Shown here one piece after another: positions 7,820-14,745 of a DNA stretch of 16,283 bases. The notes under the pieces were generated by a model. It did not search any database, was not told where the DNA came from, and worked only from the letters and a program-made list of their open reading frames with translations. The DNA is from Bacteroidota bacterium (GTDB taxonomy: Bacteria; Bacteroidota; Bacteroidia; Flavobacteriales; Weeksellaceae). The position numbers and the translations under genes were made by a program. Each line of letters starts with the position of its first letter. Position 1 is the stretch's first letter. The stretch is from contig JAEZYN010000053.1 of NCBI GenBank assembly GCA_023419095.1, positions 1-16,283 of the forward strand, written 5' to 3'.

Positions 7820-9658
7820 ATGAGTCTCATTTCTAAAAACGACCTGATCGCTGCAGCGGGCCTGAATCGTCTGGGTTTACTGAAAAATCCCGTGGCATCG
7901 GCTATTATGCGGCTTACAAAAATCACCGAGGTAAATAAGCTTTATAATATTTTAAAAGATAAAAAAGGAAAAGATTTTTTCGACGGTTTCGTGCGTGAAC
8001 GTGGGCTGAAATATATTGTTTTTGAGGAAGATCTGGCAAAAATTCCCCGGACAGGTCCGTTTATTTTGGTGTCGAACCATCCTTTGGGCGCCATTGACGG
8101 AATATTGATGACCAAGGTTTTGACGGAAATCCGACCTGACTTTAAAGTCATGGGCAATTTTCTGCTGGAAAAGATTAAACCAATGGAGCCGTTCGTAATT
8201 CCCGTAAACCCTTTTGAAGGGCGCAAGGAAGTGCGAAGCAGCGCTGCGGGGATGCGTGAAACGTTAAAACATCTGCAAAATGGCGGCTGTGTTGGTATTT
8301 TTCCTGCGGGTGAAGTTTCCAACAAAAACAACACGTTCAGTGAAATCCATGATCGACCATGGGAAAAACCAGCACTCAAACTTATAAAAACAGCAAAAGT
8401 ACCGGTAGTGCCGATGTATTTTCATGCTAAAAACAGCCGGCTTTTCTACCAGCTCGCCAAATTACATCCTGAACTGCAAACCCTAATGCTGCCGGCGGAA
8501 ATGATGCACAAACGTGAAAAACCCATCCGTATACGCATTGGTAAACCCGTTCCTACGAAAGCACTTGAAGATCATGATTCGATCGAAGAGTTGGGAGAAT
8601 TTCTCCGAAACAAGATTTACATGCTTAAATCCTATTACGAAAAACGCAAATCGATCGCAGAACAGCTTAAACTTCCCAATCTGAAACTTAATTTTCCGAT
8701 TATGAAGGAAGAAAATGTAGTTCAGAATATCATTGATGAAACGCCGAGGGTAGATATTGAAACCGAAATTGAGCAGTTGGGCAAGCGCGACAAAATGCTT
8801 TTCCGGAACGGGAACTATGAGCTTTATTTCACGACGTATGAGGAAATTCCGTCTATCATGCGCGAAATCGGGCGTCAGCGCGAACTTACTTTCCGCAAAA
8901 TAGGTGAGGGCAGCAATCTTCCGTTCGATCTTGACAGATACGATGAACATTACCATCATCTTTTTCTGTGGGACACCACCGCACGAAAACTTGTGGGCGC
9001 GTACCGCATGGCGCTGGGTAGCGAGGTGATGAAAAAACACGGCATCGAAGGGTTTTATACAAGTTCTTTATTTGAATTTGACCAGGAACTGAGACCGTTT
9101 TTCAGGAAAGTGATTGAAATGGGTCGCGCTTACATTTCCTCCGAGTATCAGCAGAAACCGTTGCCGCTTTTCCTTTTGTGGCGCGGTATTGTACATGTTT
9201 GTCTGCGGAATCCGGAGCACAAATTCCTGATGGGCGGTGTGAGCATTTCTAATAAATTTTCGGAATTTTCAAAATCGCTGATGATCGAGTTTATGCGGTC
9301 ACATTATTATGATTCGGCTGTGGCGCAGTATATTCATCCTAAGAAAGAATTTAAGGTAAAACTAAAAGACCGTGACAAGCATCTGTTTTTCGACGAAATG
9401 GAATCAGATCTTAACAAACTTGACAAAATAATTGACGATCTGGAACCGGAAATGCGGATGCCGGTTTTGATCAAGAAATATATTAAGCAAAATGCCAAGG
9501 TAATCTCATTTAATGTAGATCCGAGTTTCAATGATGCTATTGACGGGCTGATGTATATCCGAATCAGTGATCTCCCCGAGAGTACAATAAAGCCGGTACT
9601 CGAAGAAATGAGCGAGCAAATGCGCAAAGAAGAAAATAATGCGGCTGAGAATCAATAG
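7820..9658 (+). CDS. OlsF-like bifunctional acyltransferase (LPLAT domain + GNAT/OlsB-like domain)
   Basis: The 612-residue protein has two acyltransferase domains. The N-terminal half (about 1-275) is a PlsC/LPLAT-type O-acyltransferase: SNHPLGAIDG (85-94) holds the His/Asp pair H87 and D93, and FPAGEVS (161-167) is the second block. The C-terminal part (about 325-520) resembles the OlsB/haemolysin-type N-acyltransferase family: REIGRQRELTFRKIGEGS, LVGAYRMALG and EMGRAYISSEYQ. This order matches OlsF, described from Flavobacterium johnsoniae and Serratia, which makes ornithine lipids by N- and O-acylation. The amino-acid head group here (ornithine, glycine or other) cannot be told. The His-Asp spacing is H-x5-D rather than the common H-x4-D. 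A charged tail (about 545-612) follows. Likely acts at the inner membrane although no transmembrane helix is obvious. Confidence 0.85.
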   Translation: MSLISKNDLIAAAGLNRLGLLKNPVASAIMRLTKITEVNKLYNILKDKKGKDFFDGFVRERGLKYIVFEEDLAKIPRTGPFILVSNHPLGAIDGILMTKVLTEIRPDFKVMGNFLLEKIKPMEPFVIPVNPFEGRKEVRSSAAGMRETLKHLQNGGCVGIFPAGEVSNKNNTFSEIHDRPWEKPALKLIKTAKVPVVPMYFHAKNSRLFYQLAKLHPELQTLMLPAEMMHKREKPIRIRIGKPVPTKALEDHDSIEELGEFLRNKIYMLKSYYEKRKSIAEQLKLPNLKLNFPIMKEENVVQNIIDETPRVDIETEIEQLGKRDKMLFRNGNYELYFTTYEEIPSIMREIGRQRELTFRKIGEGSNLPFDLDRYDEHYHHLFLWDTTARKLVGAYRMALGSEVMKKHGIEGFYTSSLFEFDQELRPFFRKVIEMGRAYISSEYQQKPLPLFLLWRGIVHVCLRNPEHKFLMGGVSISNKFSEFSKSLMIEFMRSHYYDSAVAQYIHPKKEFKVKLKDRDKHLFFDEMESDLNKLDKIIDDLEPEMRMPVLIKKYIKQNAKVISFNVDPSFNDAIDGLMYIRISDLPESTIKPVLEEMSEQMRKEENNAAENQ

Positions 9659-9693
9659 GTTTTTGGTATGCATTAAAATTTTACCGGAATAAA

Positions 9694-9725
9694 TTTGGAG
9701 CCAATAGCGTAAATGCTTACTTTTG
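9694..9725 (+). promoter_or_regulatory. tRNA-Phe promoter (Bacteroidetes -33/-7 type)
   Basis: TTTG at 9694-9697 and TACTTTTG at 9718-9725 are separated by 20 nt, an almost ideal match to TTTG-N19-21-TAnnTTTG. The mature tRNA begins 26 nt after the -7 box. TAAATTTG at 9690-9697 also fits the -7 consensus, but is best read as the -33 region. Confidence 0.8.
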
Positions 9726-9751
9726 CACCACTTTACTACGGTAATGAAGGC

Positions 9752-9824
9752 GGTTTCTTAGCTCAGTTGGTAGAGCAATGGATTGAAAATCCATGTGTCC
9801 CTGGTTCGATTCCTGGAGAAACCA
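9752..9824 (+). tRNA. tRNA-Phe (anticodon GAA)
   Basis: The 73-nt cloverleaf has acceptor stem GGTTTCT/AGAAACC with discriminator A, and D-arm GCTC-AGTTGGTA-GAGC. The anticodon stem is ATGGA/TCCAT around loop TTGAAAA (anticodon GAA at 9785-9787), with a 5-nt variable loop and T-loop TTCGATT. No CCA is encoded. The T-stem is CCTGG/CCTGG, which leaves a U-U mismatch at its central pair (9802 with 9814); all other stems pair perfectly. A strong promoter lies upstream and a terminator directly follows, so it is an independent unit. Confidence 0.95.
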
Positions 9825-9832
9825 CAAAAAAT

Positions 9833-9858
9833 AATCACTTACAGAGATGTAAGTGATT
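9833..9858. terminator. Bidirectional terminator between tRNA-Phe and the GH28 gene
   Basis: An 11-bp perfect stem, AATCACTTACA/TGTAAGTGATT, with a GAGA loop is preceded by an A-rich run (9826-9831) and followed by T residues to 9864. It can therefore terminate plus-strand tRNA transcription. On the minus strand it begins about 47 nt after the stop of the GH28 gene and is followed by a T-rich stretch. Confidence 0.88.
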
Positions 9859-9904
9859 TTTTTTGTGCGAAATGTTTTGGTTGTTATAGTGCTGAAATAG
9901 CGCA

Positions 9905-11422
9905 CTATTTCACTGCTACACCATCCAACAGAATATTCTCTGTATTTTTTAATGTGAAAGGTTTGCCCTGAACATTAAGTTTTGTGTTCCTGAAGGTAAT
10001 ATCTTTTACATTCTCTGCCTCAAAACCGTTTTTGGCTGTAATGTTTACATTTTCAAAATAAAGTTCATGAATCGGAACATCTTCCACACCCACCAGTTTC
10101 ATGGCGGTTTCCGCACCGTCGCAGCTGATGTTTTTGAAATAAAATTTGGAGTATTCGGGGATTTTTCCTTCACCAGGTGCATATTTTACAGGAGTTTTCC
10201 CCACCTGCCGGTTTTCGTAGAATGAACTCATATTGATGGCCTCATCAATAATATTATCCATCTTGATGTTTTGGATGTAAATATTGGAAACCGGACCGCC
10301 AATTCCCTCATTGCTTTTCACGCGGATACCGATATCTGTCCCGCTGAAATGACAATCGGTTACAAAAATATTATTCATTCCGCCATCCGTATTAGAGCCG
10401 ATCGTAAACCCGCCGTGGGCATGGTGTACGGTCGATTTCGCAATGATGATATTTTCAAGTCTTGGACCTGGTTCGCCTTTGCTGCTGCTGCTTTTCATGC
10501 AGATCCCGTCATCGCCCACGTCTACGTGGCAATTGTACACGAGAACATTTTTGGATGCGCTGATGTCTATGCCGTCCGTATTCTGGCCATATTTCGGGTT
10601 CAGAACCGTTAAGTCGGTAAGCAACACGCCATCGGACTGCGAGACGTAAACCGTAAGCTTCGGTGAGTTTTGAATCGTGATTCCCTGAATCTGCAGATTT
10701 TTAATTTTAATTAGGTTCATCATGTAAGGACGGAGGAAGTCGCGCGCCGGCAGGAAGTCGGCCGCTGTAAGATTGCTTTTCTTTTTAAGGTCCCGAAGTA
10801 TATTCTCTCCGTTCAGGGCGTCTTCGGTGGGCCACCACACCTTTTTATCTTCGCTCAGAACGCCGGTTTTAGTCAGTTCTGACCAAAACTCCGGTGTCAC
10901 TTTGGCTTTTTTTACGGGTCGCCAACTGTCGCCGCCACCGTCAATTGTGCCTTTGCCAGTAATCATTACATTTTCCACATCACGGGCATAGATCGGCGAC
11001 ATCACAAAATACTCTTTCCCCGATGAATTCTTAGGGAGGAGCGGATACTGTGTACGGTCCCGTGTAAATTGCATCAGTGCCCCTTCACTTAGATGCAGCG
11101 TGATATTGCTTTTAAGCTCTATTGCACCAAGAAGCCAGGTGCCGGCCGGAACCATCACCGTCGTATTGCCATGCTTACTTGCCTGATCAATTGCGTTTTG
11201 GAATGCTTTAGTATTTAAAGTTTTGCCGTCTGCTAACGCTCCAAAATCTACAATAGAAATGACTTTTTGCGCTATGTCCTTTTGACCTGCTTTCGGAAGA
11301 TTTATTTTAAACGGTGCCTGATCCACATACTTTTGCCACTCTGGTGTTTGTGAGTTAATCGATTGCAGGCTTAATGCTGCAGTAGCGGCAATCAGGCTTT
11401 TTCTGATTAAATTTTGATACAT
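9905..11422 (-). CDS. Secreted glycoside hydrolase family 28 (polygalacturonase-like)
   Basis: GH28 enzymes hydrolyse alpha-galacturonosyl linkages in pectin. The 505-residue protein has a signal peptide (about 1-24) and the family-opening stretch VDFGALADGKTLNTKAFQNAI (split at 58-78). The right-handed beta-helix holds the catalytic motifs NTDG (281-284, D283), GDDG (303-306, D304/D305), AHGG (335-338, H336) and RVK (367-369). These correspond to the family's NTD, DD, GHG and RIK motifs. The HGGFTIGS and RVKSNEGIGG contexts look like the exo-acting group in gut and soil Bacteroidetes. About residues 160-232 form an extra region containing FWSELTKTGVLSEDKKVWWP. Whether it cuts homogalacturonan or rhamnogalacturonan ends is not decidable. 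Its position divergent from the kduI operon supports a pectin role; export to the periplasm or outside is inferred. Confidence 0.92.
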   Translation of the reverse strand: MYQNLIRKSLIAATAALSLQSINSQTPEWQKYVDQAPFKINLPKAGQKDIAQKVISIVDFGALADGKTLNTKAFQNAIDQASKHGNTTVMVPAGTWLLGAIELKSNITLHLSEGALMQFTRDRTQYPLLPKNSSGKEYFVMSPIYARDVENVMITGKGTIDGGGDSWRPVKKAKVTPEFWSELTKTGVLSEDKKVWWPTEDALNGENILRDLKKKSNLTAADFLPARDFLRPYMMNLIKIKNLQIQGITIQNSPKLTVYVSQSDGVLLTDLTVLNPKYGQNTDGIDISASKNVLVYNCHVDVGDDGICMKSSSSKGEPGPRLENIIIAKSTVHHAHGGFTIGSNTDGGMNNIFVTDCHFSGTDIGIRVKSNEGIGGPVSNIYIQNIKMDNIIDEAINMSSFYENRQVGKTPVKYAPGEGKIPEYSKFYFKNISCDGAETAMKLVGVEDVPIHELYFENVNITAKNGFEAENVKDITFRNTKLNVQGKPFTLKNTENILLDGVAVK

Positions 11423-11435
11423 ATAACGGTCGGAG

Positions 11436-11451
11436 ATTTGGTTAACGAAAT
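11436..11451. promoter_or_regulatory. Candidate operator in the GH28 leader (imperfect palindrome)
   Basis: The 16-bp element ATTTGGTTAACGAAAT is self-complementary except for one mismatched pair (G at 11440 opposite G at 11447) and is centred on GTTAAC. It lies between the proposed -7 box and the GH28 start codon. Its sequence differs from the kduI palindrome, so a shared regulator is not implied. Confidence 0.3.
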
Positions 11452-11476
11452 GATTTTAAGACTTGCTTACGCTAAA

Positions 11477-11484
11477 CAAAGCTA
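11477..11484 (-). promoter_or_regulatory. Possible GH28 promoter -7 box
   Basis: The minus strand reads TAGCTTTG, matching TAnnTTTG, 54 nt upstream of the GH28 ATG. The nearest TTG upstream (11495-11497 complement) is only 10 nt away, too close for a normal -33 element, so the promoter may be weak or activator-dependent. Confidence 0.4.
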
Positions 11485-11657
11485 CAATTTATTTCAAAAA
11501 GGAATGTTTTTGAGGGAAATTTGATGATTTTAATTCCATAATAGAGTGTTATACGTGAATAAGTTTAAATATCGCTTTAAATTTTTCCTGAAGTTTATTC
11601 AAAACCGCAAAGTTTTATTTGGAACTGAAAAAACAACTTACGTATCAAAAAATTATA

Positions 11658-11665
11658 TATCTTTG
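11658..11665 (+). promoter_or_regulatory. Promoter -7 box of the kduI operon
   Basis: TATCTTTG matches the Bacteroidetes -7 consensus TAnnTTTG and ends 25 nt before the kduI ATG. No TTG occurs at the expected -33 distance. The 14-bp palindrome begins at the very next base, so transcription should start inside it. Confidence 0.55.
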
Positions 11666-11679
11666 TGTAATCGATTACA
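11666..11679. promoter_or_regulatory. LacI-family-type operator of the kduI operon
   Basis: TGTAATCGATTACA is a perfect 14-bp palindrome with the central CG typical of LacI/GalR-family operators, and it fits the general pattern TGWAANCGNTNWCA. It abuts the -7 box and ends 11 nt before the kduI ATG, so a bound repressor would block initiation. The most likely ligand-controlled regulator is a LacI-family uronate/KDG sensor encoded elsewhere; that is inference. Confidence 0.7.
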
Positions 11680-11690
11680 GATATTTTATT

Positions 11691-12533
11691 ATGAAGACAA
11701 ATTTTAGTTTCAGGTATGCTGCAAATCCTGCCGATGTAAAATCTTACGATACTGAAAAACTCCGTAATGAGTTTTTAATTCAAAATCTCTTTACAGAAAA
11801 CAGTGTCAACCTAGTATACTCAATGTATGACAGGCTGATCGTGGGTGGCGCGATGCCTGTAAACGAAAAACTTACACTGGAGACCATTCCTTACTTAAAG
11901 TCCGAAAACTTTCTGGACCGCCGCGAAATCGGCATTATCAACGTAGGTGGAACAGGTGAGATACATGTGGAGGGTGAATTATTTGAACTTGATAAAAAAG
12001 AAGCGCTTTACATTGGAAAAGGTGTGAAAGACGTAATCTTTGTAAGTAAAGATAATTCAAATCCAGCACTCTTTTACATCAACTCCGCACCTGCACACGA
12101 AAAATTCCCAACCAAAAAAGTGGGTAAAGAAAACGCCGAGGTAATTCAGCTTGGTGACGAAAACTCTGCAAACCGTCGGGTTCTGAATAAACTCATCGTC
12201 AACAGTATCGTCGAGACAAACCAGCTTCAGATGGGACTTACCGAGCTTCTCCCAGGAAATATCTGGAATACGATGCCGGCTCACACGCACTCAAGAAGAA
12301 TGGAAGCATATTTCTATTTCGACCTTCACGAAGGCCAGACGATCTCGCACTTTATGGGCGAACCACAGGAAACCCGCCATATTTTTATGCAGAATTATGA
12401 CGCAGTACTTTCTCCGGAATGGTCAATTCACAGCGGCGCCGGAACCTCCAATTATTCATTTATTTGGGGAATGGCAGGTGAAAATCTAGATTATGGTGAT
12501 ATGGATGTTTGCGCACCCAATGAATTAAGATAA
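11691..12533 (+). CDS. kduI: 5-Keto-4-deoxyuronate isomerase (4-deoxy-L-threo-5-hexosulose-uronate ketol-isomerase)
   Basis: KduI converts 4-deoxy-L-threo-5-hexosulose uronate (DKI) to 2,5-diketo-3-deoxygluconate (DKII) in the cytoplasm. The 280-residue product is close to the 278 residues of the E. coli enzyme. Family stretches include YSMYDRLIVGGAMPVNE, FFLDRREIG-like NFLDRREIGIINVGG, and the cupin metal site NTMPAHTHSRRMEAYFYFD. GEPQETRHIFMQN and SPEWSIHSGAGTSNYSFIWGMAGEN follow. I chose the ATG at 11691; the open frame reaches back to 11619, but that would place the promoter and the operator inside the gene. The start lies 11 nt after the palindrome. It is the first gene of the pectin operon, and kduD starts one base after its stop. 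Confidence 0.97.
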   Translation: MKTNFSFRYAANPADVKSYDTEKLRNEFLIQNLFTENSVNLVYSMYDRLIVGGAMPVNEKLTLETIPYLKSENFLDRREIGIINVGGTGEIHVEGELFELDKKEALYIGKGVKDVIFVSKDNSNPALFYINSAPAHEKFPTKKVGKENAEVIQLGDENSANRRVLNKLIVNSIVETNQLQMGLTELLPGNIWNTMPAHTHSRRMEAYFYFDLHEGQTISHFMGEPQETRHIFMQNYDAVLSPEWSIHSGAGTSNYSFIWGMAGENLDYGDMDVCAPNELR

Positions 12534-12534
12534 A

Positions 12535-13320
12535 ATGGAACTATTCAGTTTAAAAAATAAAAATGCCCTGATCACGGGCGGAACTCACGGTCTTGGGATG
12601 GCGATGGCGGAAGCATTGGCAATCGCCGGTGCAAAACTGCTCATCACCGGAACTACACCTCATAAAATGAAGGATGCACTGGCATACTATCATTCTAAAG
12701 GTTACGATGCGCGCGGTTATCTATTCGATGTTACTGACGAAACCGAAGCCGCTAAACAGGTTGAGAAAATTACCGCCGAGGCAGGTGGAATTCATATTCT
12801 GGTGAATAATGCCGGAATTATTAAAAGAGAATCCGCGCTTACGATGCCGGTTTCGGATTTCAGAAAAGTAGTGGATGTCGATTTGGTGGGTCCGTTTATC
12901 ATATCTCAATTGGTTGTAAAACAAATGATTGAGCGTAAAGAAGGTAAAATCATCAACATCTGTTCTATGATGAGCGAGCTCGGAAGAAACAGTGTTTCAG
13001 CTTACGCCGCCGCAAAAGGTGGCTTAAAAATGCTGACCCGAAATCTTGCAACAGAATGGGCTAAATATAATATTCAGGTGAACGGAATTGGTCCCGGATA
13101 CTTTGCAACTTCGCAAACCGAGCCGATCCGCGTGGACGGCAACCCATTCAATGAGTTCATCATCAGCCGCACGCCAGCTGGAAGGTGGGGAAATCCTGAA
13201 GATTTGGCGGGCGCAGCGGTTTTTTTAGCCTCTAAAGCCAGTGATTTTGTAAACGGGCAAATCATCTATGTTGACGGGGGCATCCTGGCCACCATCGGAA
13301 AACCTTCGAACGAAGAATAA
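12535..13320 (+). CDS. kduD: 2-Dehydro-3-deoxy-D-gluconate 5-dehydrogenase (SDR family)
   Basis: KduD reduces 2,5-diketo-3-deoxygluconate (DKII) to 2-keto-3-deoxygluconate (KDG) with a nicotinamide cofactor. The 261-residue protein is a classical short-chain dehydrogenase: dinucleotide motif GGTHGLG (15-21), NNAG (91-94), catalytic S144, Y157 and K161 (SAYAAAKGG), and a C-terminal ADFVNGQ-like ASDFVNGQIIYVDGG. E. coli KduD has 253 residues. SDR substrate specificity is hard to read from sequence alone; the call is made firm by its place one base after kduI. The ATG at 12535 fits the SDR N terminus. Translational coupling to kduI is likely. Confidence 0.94.
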   Translation: MELFSLKNKNALITGGTHGLGMAMAEALAIAGAKLLITGTTPHKMKDALAYYHSKGYDARGYLFDVTDETEAAKQVEKITAEAGGIHILVNNAGIIKRESALTMPVSDFRKVVDVDLVGPFIISQLVVKQMIERKEGKIINICSMMSELGRNSVSAYAAAKGGLKMLTRNLATEWAKYNIQVNGIGPGYFATSQTEPIRVDGNPFNEFIISRTPAGRWGNPEDLAGAAVFLASKASDFVNGQIIYVDGGILATIGKPSNEE

Positions 13321-13332
13321 TAACTACTGAAA

Positions 13333-14733
13333 ATGAGTACAAATTTTATTCACGACAACTTTCTATTAGAAAATAAATACGCCGAAGAGTTATACCATAA
13401 CTTTTCGAAGAATCAGCCGATCATTGATTATCACAACCACCTTTCGCCGGCCCTTATCGCAGACAACCACGTTTTCTCCAATATCACTGAAGCCTGGATT
13501 AACGGTGACCATTACAAATGGCGGGCGATGCGGACTTTAGGGGTGAATGAAAAGTTCATCACAGGCGATGCTTCCGCACAGGAAAAGTTTTTACAGTGGG
13601 GCAAAACGGTGCCGTACACAGTTCGGAATCCTCTGTTTCACTGGACTCACCTTGAACTTGCGAGGTATTTCGATATTTACGAATTGCTGAATGAAGGTTC
13701 GGCATTCAAAATCTACGACGAAGTCTCTGCAAAAATTTCAACACCCCAATACAGTACGCAAAACCTTTTAGCAAAAATGAATGTTGAAATGGTTTGCACC
13801 ACAGAAGATCCTACGGATAACTTGGAACATCACCAGAAATTGGCGTCGGGAAACGGCAAACTGAAGATGAGTACCGCTTTCCGGCCTGACAAGGCAATCC
13901 TTATCGGAAATGAAGGTTTTAATGATTACTTGAATACATTGGCTGAGGTAGCTGGTGTAGAAATCGCGACTTACGCAGATCTTATTACCGTTTTAACGAA
14001 AAGATTATCCTATTTCCACGAAAACGGATGCCGACTTTCAGATCATGGTTTGGATCAAATTTATTCAGTTTCATTCACAGAAAGCGAAGTTTCAAATATA
14101 TTTAAAAAACGGAGAGAAGGTGCTCAGGTTACGGATGAAGAGGCGCTGAAATTCCAAAGTGCAATCCTTATTTTTCTGGCAGAATCTTATCATGAAATGG
14201 GGTGGGTACAGCAATTTCATTTGGGTGCATTGAGAAATAACAATGCGCGGATGCACCGCATCTTAGGTCCTGATACGGGATGGGATTCTATCGGTGATCT
14301 TCCGCAGGCGCAGCAGCTCTCGGACTTTTTAAATCGACTTGATTCCAGTGATAAGCTCGCTAAAACAATAATTTATAACCTTAACCCGGCTGACAATGAA
14401 GTTTTTGCCACGATGATCGGAAACTTTAATGACGGCAGCGTGAAAGGGAAAGTTCAGCTTGGCTCCGGCTGGTGGTTCCTGGACCAAAAAGACGGAATGA
14501 CGAAGCAGATTAATGCACTTTCCAATATGGGTCTTCTGAGCTGTTTCGTCGGGATGCTGACGGATTCCAGAAGCTTCCTTTCGTTCCCGCGTCACGAATA
14601 TTTCCGTCGCGTACTCTGTAATTTGCTTGGAGACGAGATGAAGCGCGGCGAACTGCCGGATGATATGGAGTGGATCGGAAAGATCGTGTCGGATATTTCG
14701 TACAACAATGCTAAAGAATATTTTAATTTCTAA
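13333..14733 (+). CDS. uxaC: Uronate isomerase (glucuronate/galacturonate isomerase)
   Basis: UxaC isomerises D-galacturonate to tagaturonate and D-glucuronate to fructuronate. The 466-residue protein is almost the length of E. coli UxaC (470). Diagnostic features are the amidohydrolase-like DYHNHLSP (32-39, metal ligands H34 and H36), WKWRAMR-like HYKWRAMRTLGV, VCTTEDPTD, FRPDKA, LSDHGLDQ, and the C-terminal VGMLTDSRSFLSFPRHEYFRR. It begins 12 nt after kduD and ends 12 nt before the kdgF-kdgK frame. It serves the saturated galacturonate branch, complementing KduI/KduD, which serve the unsaturated branch. The following enzymes of that branch (uxaB, uxaA) are not in the window. Confidence 0.97.
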   Translation: MSTNFIHDNFLLENKYAEELYHNFSKNQPIIDYHNHLSPALIADNHVFSNITEAWINGDHYKWRAMRTLGVNEKFITGDASAQEKFLQWGKTVPYTVRNPLFHWTHLELARYFDIYELLNEGSAFKIYDEVSAKISTPQYSTQNLLAKMNVEMVCTTEDPTDNLEHHQKLASGNGKLKMSTAFRPDKAILIGNEGFNDYLNTLAEVAGVEIATYADLITVLTKRLSYFHENGCRLSDHGLDQIYSVSFTESEVSNIFKKRREGAQVTDEEALKFQSAILIFLAESYHEMGWVQQFHLGALRNNNARMHRILGPDTGWDSIGDLPQAQQLSDFLNRLDSSDKLAKTIIYNLNPADNEVFATMIGNFNDGSVKGKVQLGSGWWFLDQKDGMTKQINALSNMGLLSCFVGMLTDSRSFLSFPRHEYFRRVLCNLLGDEMKRGELPDDMEWIGKIVSDISYNNAKEYFNF

Positions 14734-14745
14734 AATATAGAATCT

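Noticed and set aside
8483..9040. Open frame of 185 codons on the minus strand inside the acyltransferase gene
   Set aside because: It lies antisense to a clearly conserved protein, has no promoter or recognisable motif, and has the composition expected of a shadow frame.
9783..9971. Plus-strand open frame overlapping the tRNA
   Set aside because: It runs through the tRNA-Phe gene and its terminator, so it is not a credible gene.
10443..10649. Small plus-strand frame within the GH28 gene
   Set aside because: It is antisense to the conserved catalytic region of GH28 and has no independent support.
11619..11690. Possible N-terminal extension of KduI beginning at 11619
   Set aside because: It would place the -7 box and the perfect palindrome inside the coding region and make the protein longer than known KduI; ATG at 11691 gives the normal length.
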